Origin: Hyphomicrobiales bacterium
GTDB taxonomy: Bacteria; Pseudomonadota; Alphaproteobacteria; Rhizobiales; Xanthobacteraceae
Length of the DNA: 22,221 nucleotides
NCBI GenBank assembly: GCA_016210825.1
Contig: JACQTM010000092.1
Coordinates: forward strand, 1 to 22,221
Reading direction: 5' to 3'
Shown here: one piece after another, positions 1 to 8,387 of the stretch
Position numbering within the stretch: position 1 is the first letter of the stretch
How the letters are laid out: every line of letters starts with the position of its first letter
The notes under the pieces: model-generated
Databases searched by the model: none
What the model was told of the DNA's origin: nothing
What the model saw: the letters and a program-made list of their open reading frames with translations, nothing else
Translations under genes and position numbers: made by a program

Positions 1-375
1 AACGGAGGCACCCCAAGCGGGGGGCACGATCACGCCGCCGCTGCGCAGATGATGGGAATCAACGGTCGCTCGTTCTCGATGCACCGGGTCGACGTCACGA
101 CCAAGCGCGGAACGTCGGAGATCTGGGAAATCCGATCGACCGCCATGGCGCACCCGTTTCATATGCACGGCGTGAGCTTCCGCATCCTGAGCAATAACGG
201 CAGGCCGCCAAGCCCAGCGCAGTCCGGCTGGAAGGACGTCGTGCTGGTGGAAGACCTTGCCGAGATTCTCGTGCGGTTCAATCATCTCGCATCGGCGAAG
301 ATGCCTTTCATGTACCACTGCCACATCCTCGAACATGAAGACCATGGGATGATGGGACAGTTCGCCGTCGTTTGA
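1..375 (+). CDS. Multicopper oxidase, C-terminal cupredoxin domain (5' end outside window)
   Basis: The reading frame is open from base 1, so this is the last 124 residues of a longer gene. Two copper-binding blocks are visible. HPFHMHG (fragment residues 51-57) supplies type 1, 2 and 3 ligands. HCHILEHEDHGMM (106-118) has the HCH motif, the downstream His112 and an axial Met at about 117. These are the paired C-terminal motifs of CueO/CopA/laccase-type periplasmic oxidases, which oxidise Cu(I) or phenolics and reduce O2 to water. A Gly/His stretch just before residue 17 resembles the loop seen in bacterial copper oxidases. The exact subfamily cannot be set without the N-terminus. A His/Met-rich exported protein follows 101 bp downstream on the same strand, which fits a copper-handling pair. 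Confidence 0.9.
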   Translation, partial: NGGTPSGGHDHAAAAQMMGINGRSFSMHRVDVTTKRGTSEIWEIRSTAMAHPFHMHGVSFRILSNNGRPPSPAQSGWKDVVLVEDLAEILVRFNHLASAKMPFMYHCHILEHEDHGMMGQFAVV

Positions 376-476
376 CTGGGGTATGCCCGCTGGCGTGGCA
401 GTCAGTGCCGCGTCGGTGGAACAACGCCGCGGCCGCTCAATAGTCACCGCACGGAACTGAACTCTGGAGGTTCATT

Positions 477-1061
477 ATGTCTGCCAAATATCATTTATCT
501 GGCGTCATTATCGTCGCCGCGATCGCGATCACCGCTGTCATCGCTGGCGGTCGGCTGGTTAATGCTCAACACACAACTCAGTTCGACCATTCTCAACACA
601 TGAGCGGCAATGAATCCGCCATACCGACGATGCCTGGGCAAGAGGCATTTGGTACGATTCAAGAAATTGTACGAATTCTGGAAGCCGATCCCACCACTGA
701 CTGGTCGAGGGTCAATATTGCAGCGCTACGCGAGCACCTGATCAACATGGACGAGGTGACCATGCAAGCGGCCGCGAGTGAGCGGGCGCTCGACAACGGC
801 GTCGAGATTACAATCACTGGTCAAGGCCGCGCCCGCGACGCGATCAAGCGCATGGTACCATCTCATGTACGCGAACTTACGGCGATCGGCTGGCAGGCCA
901 ATACCGAGGACCTTGCCAACGGCGTCAAGCTTGTTGTCACCACGACCGATCCCCGTCAGGTGGTGAAACTCAAGGCATTTGGATTCATGGGCATCATGGT
1001 TCAAGGTGCACATCATCAACCTCACCATCTCATGATGGCGAAGGGTGAATTTATACACTGA
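477..1061 (+). CDS. Exported His/Met-rich protein of unknown function, next to multicopper oxidase
   Basis: This 194-residue protein begins with a hydrophobic signal segment (about residues 8-25) and a likely cleavage after VNA near residue 30. A GGAGG ribosome site lies six bases before the ATG, which fixes the start. The mature N-terminus carries DHSQHMSG and the C-terminus carries GAHHQPHHLMM, so both ends are rich in His and Met like periplasmic copper-binding proteins. The middle (about 55-170) looks globular and contains no catalytic motif that I recognise. Position directly after the multicopper oxidase suggests a role in periplasmic copper binding or delivery; that is inference. I do not recognise a named family. 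Confidence 0.85.
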   Translation: MSAKYHLSGVIIVAAIAITAVIAGGRLVNAQHTTQFDHSQHMSGNESAIPTMPGQEAFGTIQEIVRILEADPTTDWSRVNIAALREHLINMDEVTMQAAASERALDNGVEITITGQGRARDAIKRMVPSHVRELTAIGWQANTEDLANGVKLVVTTTDPRQVVKLKAFGFMGIMVQGAHHQPHHLMMAKGEFIH

Positions 1062-1153
1062 GAGGTGTTTATCCTCGCGATTTTCCAACGCCAAACGCCA
1101 CCAGGCTCGGCGAGCAGAAGTTGGAGCTGCATTGACGCCTGATACATGTCTTA

Positions 1154-2698
1154 TCACTGCGAGAAGTCGAGCGCGTTGGTCAGATCGCCCATAGGTTGAC
1201 TACCGTTGGCGGCAAGCGCCTCGTCGCGGGTTCGCAAGCCCGGTAGCATCGGCAGGGCAAAACGCTTGGTGATGAATCGCAGGATCGACGTCGTATCGTA
1301 CTGGGTGTGATCGACGAAACCCTTCTTTGCGAACGGCGAGACGATGATCGCCGGAATACGCGTGCCGGGCCCCCATCGGTCACCCTTCGGCGGCGCGACA
1401 TGATCCCAGAAACCGCCGTTTTCATCGTAGGTGACGATCACCAGCATGCGCGGCCATTGCGGGCTCTTCTCAAGATGCGCGATCACGTCGGCGATGTGCT
1501 GATCGCCGGTAACAACATCGGCGTAGCCGGCATGCTTGTTCAAATTGCCTTGCGGTTTGTAAAACGTGACTTGCGGTAGCCTACCGTTGTCAATCGCCCT
1601 GATGAATTCGCCACCGTCCAGTCCGCCATCTTTTAGGTGCTCAGCGCGCGCTGCAGTGCCAGGGGCCAGCGCGGCAAAATAATTGAACGGTTGATGGTGG
1701 TATTGGAAATATGGCGCAGGTTTCACGTCTTTGCGGTCAAGCGTGACTTGCCATGCGCCGGCAAACCACACCCAACTGATGCCCTTGGCGGATAGCAGGT
1801 CACCAATTGTCTGCTGCGTTTGCGGCGGAAGAATCACCGGCGCGCGCGGATTTGCATAGGCGGGATCGCCACCGGGCGCCGGCTTGATGGCGCTCGGCTG
1901 ATACGGTGGCTGCATCCAATCGACCGCATAGAAATCCGGCGTGAGTGATCTGTACTTGACAAATATCGGCTGTCCATCGAGCGCGGATTTCGGCGAGTTG
2001 GCGGCGATCTTCGGTGTCACGCCGTCGGCGTCGACAACGCTAATCATGTTCCTGGCTGGGCTCCGATCGGCGTTCGGGTAGTAAGGGGTACAGGCACAAA
2101 CCAGCCAGAAGTGATTGAGGAACGAACCGCCGAAAGCAGCCATAAAAAAATTATCGGCCAGCGTATATCGCTTCGCGATGTTCCAGAGCGGCAATTTTGA
2201 GCCATCGTAATATCCCATGACCAGCGCCCCCACGTCCGTATACGCAACGAAGCGGTCGTTCTTGCCGCCATTGATCTGCAATTGATTCTCGAAGAAACCG
2301 TGCCCCGGGTCGTTGGTGATAACGCTGGCCGGTGTATTGAGACCGTTTGGGTCGTCGATCGCGAAGGGTTTGTTGGGCAAATGCGCGGTTTGTTCTTGCG
2401 TCACCTGCGGTATCATACCTTTGGCCGTCAATCCTCCCCAGATCGGAGGAAGTTCCTTCAATACCGAGCCATCGCGATCCTGCTGCGTGTAGTCGGCTGG
2501 GGTTAGGTTCTGCAAACCATTGGCGCCGGGGAATAAGCCAAAAAGGTTATCGAAACTGCGATTCTCGGCATAAATCACGACGACAACATCGATGCTATCG
2601 ATGCCTGCTGCATTGGTGTGGTGCGGGTAAAAAGCCCCGGACCAAGCCGCCAGCAGTGCCAGCAGCAACAAATGCTTTCTCATGGAACAGAGATTCAC
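1154..2698 (-). CDS. Secreted phosphoesterase (phospholipase C / acid phosphatase AcpA family)
   Basis: The protein is about 510 residues and has the hallmarks of the PF04185 phosphoesterase family: ENRSFDNLFG (45-54), a GHGFFENQ block, TYDENGGFWDH (423-433) and a late DHTQYD (463-468). These supply the metal and nucleophile-region residues of PC-PLC and AcpA-type enzymes, which hydrolyse phosphodiesters or phosphomonoesters outside the cytoplasm. Two starts are possible. A GTG at 2698 overlaps the stop of the upstream nuclease gene as GTGA, which would allow coupled translation. An ATG at 2683 gives a more standard signal peptide beginning MRKHLLLL, with cleavage near TNA-AG. Neither has a strong Shine-Dalgarno. 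It is the last gene of a minus-strand group of exported hydrolases. Whether it prefers phospholipids or phosphomonoesters cannot be read from sequence. Confidence 0.9.
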   Translation of the reverse strand: MNLCSMRKHLLLLALLAAWSGAFYPHHTNAAGIDSIDVVVVIYAENRSFDNLFGLFPGANGLQNLTPADYTQQDRDGSVLKELPPIWGGLTAKGMIPQVTQEQTAHLPNKPFAIDDPNGLNTPASVITNDPGHGFFENQLQINGGKNDRFVAYTDVGALVMGYYDGSKLPLWNIAKRYTLADNFFMAAFGGSFLNHFWLVCACTPYYPNADRSPARNMISVVDADGVTPKIAANSPKSALDGQPIFVKYRSLTPDFYAVDWMQPPYQPSAIKPAPGGDPAYANPRAPVILPPQTQQTIGDLLSAKGISWVWFAGAWQVTLDRKDVKPAPYFQYHHQPFNYFAALAPGTAARAEHLKDGGLDGGEFIRAIDNGRLPQVTFYKPQGNLNKHAGYADVVTGDQHIADVIAHLEKSPQWPRMLVIVTYDENGGFWDHVAPPKGDRWGPGTRIPAIIVSPFAKKGFVDHTQYDTTSILRFITKRFALPMLPGLRTRDEALAANGSQPMGDLTNALDFSQ

Positions 2699-3519
2699 TT
2701 GAGCGCCTGATTCAATAGCCAGGCCAACCGCACCCCAGCCATTTTGAGCCGTTGGAGGACGACCGGCTTGATTTCATTCTCAAAGACCGAGGCCGGAAGA
2801 ACGACGGGCATTTCCTCAGAAAACCTGTCCCAGCGAAGACCGATGAAACCGTGATTGGTGGCAAATTCGCGCGTGATCTGGAACGACTCGTTCGCCCAGT
2901 CTTCAGGTGTTCCACTTTCCCACTCCTTGCGTTCAGCTGCGGTGATCTGGGCAGCAAGCTTTTTTGCCGCCTTGCTTGGATCAGAACCGAACTCGGCTTC
3001 GACCGAATGCCACCATCCCCAGTCCCACCACAAATGGATCTCGTTGGTTGCGTCGCCAATTCGCACCCAGGCACCTTGCGGGTGGTTAAAGGGAGCATAA
3101 GCATGGAGCGGCTGATGCAGATCGCCCACGAAATGAATTAGGTACTTCAGAGCGTCGATTCGTGTTTGCTTTGCTGCCCGCCGATTGCCGACTACCTCGG
3201 CGAATTGCTTTATCTTTTCGACGACGCAATCATCATTCGGACAGTCCCGCGCCCGGTTGTAGCCACCACCGTTGGGAAGAATTTCCACCGTGTGCCAAGG
3301 GATGCTTTCCGGGCGCTCCACATCCACATAGTCCGCCCAGATGGCGGCATCCACGAACTGTCGCTGGCCACCAAGAAGATCCTGAACTCCAGCCTGCGCC
3401 TTTTCCGACAAATTGCGAACCGCAACCTCGGCGATCGTACGGTGACCCCAATCGCCCCATGCAAAGCAGAGGCCGGGCGTGCAGACTGAAAAAATCAATG
3501 CGAATAAAAATCGTCGCAT
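2695..3519 (-). CDS. S1/P1-type zinc nuclease, copy 1
   Basis: This 274-residue protein has a signal peptide ending at about residue 20, so the mature protein begins with Trp21, as required because the N-terminal Trp of P1 nuclease binds zinc. The remaining trinuclear-zinc ligands line up with the family: His26, Asp63, His76, His129, Asp133, His139, His162 and Asp166. The spacings (H-x3-D-x5-H and H-x3-D) are exact. Such enzymes cut single-stranded RNA or DNA and can act as 3'-nucleotidases, here in the periplasm or outside the cell. An AGGAGA ribosome site supports the ATG at 3519. The stop overlaps the GTG start of the phosphoesterase. It is a paralogue of the gene upstream; both keep a RARDC-x-NDDC cysteine pair. 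Confidence 0.95.
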   Translation of the reverse strand: MRRFLFALIFSVCTPGLCFAWGDWGHRTIAEVAVRNLSEKAQAGVQDLLGGQRQFVDAAIWADYVDVERPESIPWHTVEILPNGGGYNRARDCPNDDCVVEKIKQFAEVVGNRRAAKQTRIDALKYLIHFVGDLHQPLHAYAPFNHPQGAWVRIGDATNEIHLWWDWGWWHSVEAEFGSDPSKAAKKLAAQITAAERKEWESGTPEDWANESFQITREFATNHGFIGLRWDRFSEEMPVVLPASVFENEIKPVVLQRLKMAGVRLAWLLNQALK

Positions 3520-3612
3520 CGGATTCTCCTAGGGCGCGTCACCACGATTATGACGACCCTCATTATAACTGGCGGGTCACTATCCGCGGTAAAGTCTGTC
3601 GAACCAGAGTGA

Positions 3613-4458
3613 TCATTTGAATGCTTGGTTCAACAGCCATGCGAGCCGCACCCCGGCCATCTTGAGGCGTTGAGCCACGATAGGCTTTACTTCGTCGATA
3701 ACCGAGACTGGGAGCACGATTGGTGTTTTGTCAGAATTGTTGTTTTCACGCAACGCGACGATAATTTTATGCTTGCTGATAAATTCAGAGGAAATCTTGA
3801 AAGACTCATTTGCCCAATCTTCAGATGTTCCCATTTCCCACTTTTTCCGATCATCTGCGGTAATCTGGACGGCCAATGTATTTGCGAGGTTGCTTGAATC
3901 GAAGCCGAGCTCATCCACAAACTCATTATCCCACCATAGGTGCAACTTATCGACTGTCTCACCGATTTTAATCCAGGTTCCTTTCGGGTGATTGAGCGGC
4001 GCAAATGCATGCAGGGGCATATGGAGATCGCCCACGAAATGAATCAAAAATTGCAAGGCCTCGACGCGTAACGGCCAATCGACCGTTCGATCGCCGAGCA
4101 CGCGGGCAAATTCCTTGATCTTTTCCACGATGCAATCGTCGTTCTTGCAATCTCGCGCCCGGTCGTACCGGACGCCATTGGCGGGAATTTCGACGACATG
4201 CCAATAGTAAGTTTCTGGTCTGTCACCATCCCTGATCGCGTCCGCCCAAACAGACACCTCGGCCATCGCGTGCGCGCTGTTACCGAGAAGCTTATGCACT
4301 TCGGCGGTCGTTTGTTCAGAGAGATAGTGCGTCGCAATCTCGGCAACCGTCCTGTGCCCCAATTCGCCCCATGCAAGCGCGAAATTTGGCGCGCAGATCA
4401 AGAAGATCAATGCGGCCAACGCGCGTGGTATGCAAACATCCTTGATCGCCGCCGGCAT
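3613..4458 (-). CDS. S1/P1-type zinc nuclease, copy 2
   Basis: With the ATG at 4458 the protein has 281 residues and a signal peptide (1-29, ending FALA), so the mature protein starts at Trp30 as the family requires. Zinc ligands are all present: Trp30, His35, Asp73, His87, His140, Asp144, His150, His173 and Asp177. The open frame runs on to 4524, but that extension would overlap the upstream gene and place extra residues before the signal peptide, so I reject it. No clear ribosome site precedes 4458; the upstream gene stops 16 bp away, so coupling is possible. It is the tandem paralogue of the nuclease at 2695-3519, separated from it by 93 bp. The more divergent C-terminal third may mean a different substrate choice. 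Confidence 0.93.
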   Translation of the reverse strand: MPAAIKDVCIPRALAALIFLICAPNFALAWGELGHRTVAEIATHYLSEQTTAEVHKLLGNSAHAMAEVSVWADAIRDGDRPETYYWHVVEIPANGVRYDRARDCKNDDCIVEKIKEFARVLGDRTVDWPLRVEALQFLIHFVGDLHMPLHAFAPLNHPKGTWIKIGETVDKLHLWWDNEFVDELGFDSSNLANTLAVQITADDRKKWEMGTSEDWANESFKISSEFISKHKIIVALRENNNSDKTPIVLPVSVIDEVKPIVAQRLKMAGVRLAWLLNQAFK

Positions 4459-4474
4459 GCTGAGTTTGACTGGC

Positions 4475-4870
4475 CTAGGAAACTTTGACCCAAAGCATGC
4501 CGACGACCTTGCCGTCTCTGACAAGCTCGACGTTGACGCCCCAAGGCCCCGACCAGAAGGAACCCATGATGAGTGTCTTCGGATCGGAATCTTCCCAAAG
4601 CTGACCGACGATCTGATTATCGACCATAATCGGCGTATGCTTGACGCCGGCCGGAGTAGTCCAAGTCTCTCCCTTGGTCGCCCTGCTCAGTGTCACCTTC
4701 ATGGCAGCATCGACCTTTCCGCGATCGACCTCGGCTCCCGAGGAATAGCCGTAGGCGCGAGGACCGTAGCGCCAGCCCCAAGGAGGGCCACCTTGTGCCA
4801 AAACAACATTGGCGGGGATGATCAATACGGCGGCAAGTATCGCCACGCGCTTAAGATTCTTCATCATCAT
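4475..4870 (-). CDS. Small exported protein of unknown function
   Basis: Three consecutive ATG codons occur at 4870, 4867 and 4864. A GAGGA ribosome site six bases before the first supports a start at 4870, giving 131 residues. The longer open frame to 5041 has no ribosome site and no signal peptide at its front. The protein has a clear signal peptide (MMMKNLKR then a hydrophobic core, cleavage near VLA-Q). The mature part begins with a Gly/Pro/Trp/Tyr-rich linker (PPWGWRYGPRAYGY), followed by about 80 residues that look beta-rich. I recognise no named family. It heads the minus-strand group that continues into the two nucleases, and an FNR/FixK-like box lies about 110 bp upstream of its start. 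Confidence 0.8.
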   Translation of the reverse strand: MMMKNLKRVAILAAVLIIPANVVLAQGGPPWGWRYGPRAYGYSSGAEVDRGKVDAAMKVTLSRATKGETWTTPAGVKHTPIMVDNQIVGQLWEDSDPKTLIMGSFWSGPWGVNVELVRDGKVVGMLWVKVS

Positions 4871-4981
4871 ACGCAGTCCTCGTTTGAATCCGCGCAATCC
4901 GGTGGCGTCATGAACGTCAACCCGCCGCGTCGCCACGGACCATTTCGTTGGGCAAATGCTCATATCTACCCGGGTAGCTCG

Positions 4982-4995
4982 TTGATCTTGCTCAA
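4982..4995 (-). promoter_or_regulatory. FNR/FixK-type box upstream of the exported-hydrolase group
   Basis: The sequence TTGATCTTGCTCAA has both half sites TTGA and TCAA with the standard six-base spacer, and matches nine of ten positions of TTGAT-N4-ATCAA. It lies 112 bp upstream of the ATG at 4870. No convincing -10 element sits at the exact class II distance (TATGAG at 4964-4959 is a little too close), so the promoter itself is uncertain. Confidence 0.45.
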
Positions 4996-5099
4996 AGTGA
5001 CAACTTTGGCTGATAGCATGGGGCATTAACGACGAACGCAAATCCGATGATTTTTATTTGCTCTTGCCGAAACGCGTGCAACGTCACCGATGCTCATCA

Positions 5100-6089
5100 T
5101 CACGATCTGCCCGACATGACGACGCCGGACCCGATGACTGCCATCAGTGACAAAATGAGAACGCTCAGGTTCGTCAAAAAAGTGATCGCTGCCGCCCAAT
5201 CAGCTCCAATGCCATAACCAAGCCCCAGGTAAGCCGCTGTCCAGAGCAAGCGACCGACGAGTGCTATCGCCAGGAATTTTGACAGGCGATAGCGAGCCAT
5301 TCCAGCCAGCAGGCTTGCGACGGAGCTGAGATACGACATGAAAGTGCGCGTGATGAAGACCGTGAGCGATCCCCACTGGTCGAAGAGCAATTGAACGCGC
5401 GCTCGCCGGGCGAGCGTGTATCCAAACCAATGTCCATGGCGTTCCAAGAGCTCCTGACTAAGCACACGTCCGAGACCATAGCCGATAGCATCGCCGAGAA
5501 CCGAAGCGGTCACGGTGATCACAGCGGCCCAAAACCAATCCATGCGCCCTTGAGAAGCCAATGAACCTGCAACGATCGTTGCGACTCCGTCGGGCAAAGG
5601 CAATCCGATGGCACCGAATAGTAGCGTCAAACCGAGGGCTGGATATCCGTATACGAGTAATGCAGTCAGGACCTCATCGCCAATCGCAGCAAGCCAGCCA
5701 AAGGTTTCAATCGCGTGATTCGATCTGACATCGGGTGCACTCTCTGCGATCGCGCGCTGAACGCGCTGAACGTATTGCGGCCGCGAAAGTGCTGCCTGCT
5801 TGGCAAGGGACTTCAGGCTCATATTAGGGTCTGTCCCCGACGGAAGTCCAAGCCGTTCGATGAGAGTTGAAGTGGGCGTGCGATTGGTTGCGGCAACGTA
5901 ATCGAGCGTCATCCAAGCTCGGATACCGCTGGTCATCGGCGCGCCTGCCTCATACGCCGAGCGCAGCAATCGGAAGGAGCCAACAGTACGGAGACCAAAA
6001 AACACAGTCGATAGCGTGGCGACAGCAAAGACAATCATCGCAACCTGGCGCACCCATTTGGATCGGGGAGATGTCTGTTTCGGCGTCAT
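5100..6089 (-). CDS. DedA/SNARE-associated family membrane protein with N-terminal extension
   Basis: The C-terminal 200 residues match the DedA family in character. The block GAIGLPLPDGVATIVAGSLA corresponds to the conserved re-entrant loop region, followed by GDAIGYGLGR, then FITRTFMSYLSSVASLLAG and a final pair of membrane segments. DedA proteins are inner-membrane transporters implicated in recycling undecaprenyl-phosphate or phospholipids. The N-terminus adds a membrane anchor (about 17-37) and some 95 mostly soluble residues before the DedA core, which is longer than usual. I chose the ATG at 6089 (329 residues) because a GGAG site precedes it by six bases; the upstream ATG at 6113 has none. 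The gene reads in the same direction as the small exported protein downstream. Confidence 0.85.
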   Translation of the reverse strand: MTPKQTSPRSKWVRQVAMIVFAVATLSTVFFGLRTVGSFRLLRSAYEAGAPMTSGIRAWMTLDYVAATNRTPTSTLIERLGLPSGTDPNMSLKSLAKQAALSRPQYVQRVQRAIAESAPDVRSNHAIETFGWLAAIGDEVLTALLVYGYPALGLTLLFGAIGLPLPDGVATIVAGSLASQGRMDWFWAAVITVTASVLGDAIGYGLGRVLSQELLERHGHWFGYTLARRARVQLLFDQWGSLTVFITRTFMSYLSSVASLLAGMARYRLSKFLAIALVGRLLWTAAYLGLGYGIGADWAAAITFLTNLSVLILSLMAVIGSGVVMSGRS

Positions 6090-6192
6090 TCGATGCTCCG
6101 CAAGCGTCGACATGCCATCAGGCAGGTATCAATCATCGCGCGCAGGTGGCGCTGCGTTCTCGCGTTGTGACAAGCAATGAGACGCCGATCAA

Positions 6193-6648
6193 TCAACCGC
6201 CAGCATCCCGACGTGTGACGATGAGCGCGAGAACCGGAACAACGATCCATTCCAGAACGGGCGACAGGCCGGTACCGAGAGGCGGTAGTCTTGGCATGAG
6301 TTCCGCATACGCCCATGTGTGACGGACCTCGACGTTGATCCATTCGCTGTAAACCGTATAACCGAGCCCAAGGAGAATGGTCGGAATGCCAACGCGCCAA
6401 AAAGCGTGAGCAGGCCACCTTTGATCACCAAAAATGACGATGCTCGCCATGAGTGCGGCCGCCGAAATGAATAGATCGCCTACGGTCCCATGGATCAACG
6501 CGAGCAGTATGTGACCGCGAGTGCCCTCGTACCAAATCGTGTAAAGCGGAAACTGAACAGCCTCCCAGAGCAGGTTGCCGACGCCGATGACCGCCAGATA
6601 GGTCCGTGCCGCCCTGAGCCAGTGGCCGCGTGACTCCTGTGCCATCAT
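6193..6648 (-). CDS. Four-helix membrane protein of unknown function
   Basis: This 151-residue protein has four predicted membrane segments, at about 16-33, 45-70, 83-100 and 128-146. Conserved-looking features are GNLLWEAVQFPLYTIW in the first segment, HGTVGDLFIS in the second, and YSEWINVEVRHTWAY before the last. I recognise the general type from proteobacterial genomes, where it is annotated only as a hypothetical membrane protein. Two ATG codons (6648 and 6645) are possible starts; neither has a good ribosome site. It lies 103 bp upstream of the DedA-type gene on the same strand and could be cotranscribed with it. Confidence 0.75.
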   Translation of the reverse strand: MMAQESRGHWLRAARTYLAVIGVGNLLWEAVQFPLYTIWYEGTRGHILLALIHGTVGDLFISAAALMASIVIFGDQRWPAHAFWRVGIPTILLGLGYTVYSEWINVEVRHTWAYAELMPRLPPLGTGLSPVLEWIVVPVLALIVTRRDAGG

Positions 6649-6670
6649 GCTTAGTATGCACCATCATCTA

Positions 6671-6684
6671 TTGATCTAAATCAG
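6671..6684 (+). promoter_or_regulatory. FNR/FixK-like box between divergent ORFs
   Basis: TTGATCTAAATCAG matches TTGAT-N4-ATCAA at nine of ten positions. It lies only 22 bp before the minus-strand ATG at 6648, too near for class II activation of that gene. On the plus strand an AT-rich -10 candidate (AAATTA, 6708-6713) is at nearly the right distance, so the box may have driven the short ORF at 6771. Confidence 0.4.
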
Positions 6685-6770
6685 TGTGACAACTTCGGTC
6701 GCGGCACAAATTAAGCTAGTGAAATTACGCATTGCATGCGTTTTGCTCCGCTTGGACCGAGAGAACGACT

Positions 6771-6905
6771 ATGCTTGATAAGCCAAAAACAGCGGCGAAA
6801 GATATCCCGTCTGCTGGAGTTCGCGACATCGCTGTCCCTTCCAGAAATGTCATCCGACACCTGGATTGGCGCCGTAAGGCAGAATCATCGCATCATTTGG
6901 AGTGA
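6771..6905 (+). CDS. Short ORF, 44 residues, possible N-terminal gene remnant
   Basis: An ATG preceded by GAGAG opens a 44-residue frame starting MLDKPKTAAKD and ending RRKAESSHHLE. Its stop overlaps the ATG of the transposase pseudogene as TGATG. The FNR-like box about 90 bp upstream suggests that an oxygen-regulated gene once began here and was cut by arrival of the element. I cannot identify the parent gene. It could also be a chance ORF. Confidence 0.3.
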   Translation: MLDKPKTAAKDIPSAGVRDIAVPSRNVIRHLDWRRKAESSHHLE

Positions 6906-7921
6906 TGTTTGCGATCCTGCACGCGCTCGGAATGGTCGTTGCCGACACGTTCAAGTCGCGGTAGCGGCTTGAAGCCGAGAATTTGTTCCTCCGACATCAG
7001 CTCAACATCGCTTTGCGGCGGGCGCCGCCTCGTCTTCGGCTGTGCGGCAGTGACCGGTTGCTAATCATATGGATGGCCTGGCTTTGGCCGAGCCTGCTCG
7101 GTGCAATTCAGGTGGTTCAGCCGGAGACGATCCTTCGATGGCATCGTGCCGGTTTCAAAGCTTTTTGGCGTTAGAAATCCCGAACTAGGGCAGGGCGACC
7201 GAAGATCAATCGTGAGCTTCGCGATCTCATCAAGCGGATGAGCAGAGAGAATCCACTCTGGGGAACGCCCCGGATCCATGGTGAAGTGCTAATGCTTGGG
7301 TTCGAAGTCGCCCAGTCGACGGTCTCTAAATACATGGTGCGGGTTCGGAGACCGCCGTCGCAAACCTGGAAGACATTTCTGCGAAATCACGCTGAGGCGA
7401 TCGCCGCTATTGGCATGTGTGTGGTCCCGACACTGACATTTGATTGCTTATTTGCGTTCCTGGTTCTGGGCCACGGCCGGCGGCAGTTGCTGGGGTTCGA
7501 GGTGACGCGGCATCCGACAGCAGAATGGCTGGCACGACAGATCACCGAGGCCTTCCCCTGGACATCGGCGCCGACCTATCTGGTGCGCGACAATGACGGT
7601 GCCTACGGACATGTCTTCACGTCGCGGCTGATGGCCATGGGCATCCGCGACCGGCCGATCTCACCCCGGTCACCGTGGCAAAATGGTCAAATGGAGCGTC
7701 TGATCGGCACGGTGCGCCGCGAGTGCCTGGACCGCGTGCTGATCTTTGGCGAGGCACACCTGCGGCAAATTCTAAGCTTGTATGCCTCATATTATAATGC
7801 ATCGCGTACGCACTTATCGCTGCACAAGGATGCGCCACTGGGTCGAGCGGTCCAAAGATACGGATGCATTACCGCTACGCCCCTTCTGTCGGGGCTGCAT
7901 CATCGTTACGCGCGGATATGA
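6905..7921 (+). pseudogene. Integrase-core (DDE) transposase broken by two amber codons
   Basis: One continuous frame from the ATG at 6905 to the stop at 7921 encodes a typical alphaproteobacterial integrase-core transposase of about 338 codons. It is interrupted by TAG at 6962-6964 and again at 7172-7174. The order is normal: an N-terminal RLEAENLFLRHQLN helix block, FKAFWR(stop)KSR where relatives have a Trp, a helix-turn-helix-like RMSRENPLWGTPRIHGE, then the catalytic core. Within the core, YLVRDNDGAYG holds the second Asp and SPWQNGQMERLIGTVRREC holds the Glu. The expected first Asp region reads CVVPTLTFDCL. The reading frame is otherwise intact, so decay is recent. I could not find terminal inverted repeats. 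Confidence 0.85.
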
Positions 7922-8000
7922 TTTTCGGAAAGGACAGGTATTAAGACGTACAGCCCCATGTCGGGGTTCATCAAAGTATCTTACAAAATTTGGCCGGTAT

Positions 8001-8186
8001 TTATTGCTTCCCCCACACGTATGCGTGGTACGCCAAACCGACCACGGCAATAATTATGAGAGCAAGAAGATAGCCGGCGAAGAGGACATGCCAATAAGTT
8101 CCTATCGCAATTCCAGCTGCTAATGTTCCCACTATTAAAATAGCGCCCTCCCACCAATTCAATGTGAACGCCTTGAATGGATTCAT
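8001..8186 (-). CDS. Small two-helix membrane protein
   Basis: A 61-residue protein starting MNPFKAFTLNWWEG has two hydrophobic segments separated by a short loop (GTYWHVLFAG) and ends with a charged tail (WGKQ). An ATG two codons upstream (8192) is also in frame, but the AGGAG site is directly against it and six bases from the ATG at 8186, so I use the latter. I recognise no named family. It stands alone between the transposase pseudogene and a possible terminator. Confidence 0.7.
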   Translation of the reverse strand: MNPFKAFTLNWWEGAILIVGTLAAGIAIGTYWHVLFAGYLLALIIIAVVGLAYHAYVWGKQ

Positions 8187-8387
8187 GTTCATCTCCTACT
8201 ACCTTTGTGCCAGTTTGATAGATAGTACTTGATGGACGACCCGGATGGAATGGTTGAGCCGGGGGAGTGAATTACGGGGAAAAGTCAATACATTAGGGAA
8301 CTGAGCAGCGCTGTGACTGTTGGGCGGTTACCGAGTCCATCAGCGACTCGCTCTTCACTGGGAGCGCCCCTTAACCTTGGTCTCGGC

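Noticed and set aside
726..1157. Minus-strand frame of 143 codons opposite the His/Met-rich protein
   Set aside because: No ribosome site or motif; the plus-strand gene has signal peptide and GGAGG.
6962..7174. Two in-frame TAG codons as possible amber recoding
   Set aside because: Other genes in the window end with TAG and no recoding machinery is visible; simple decay is enough.
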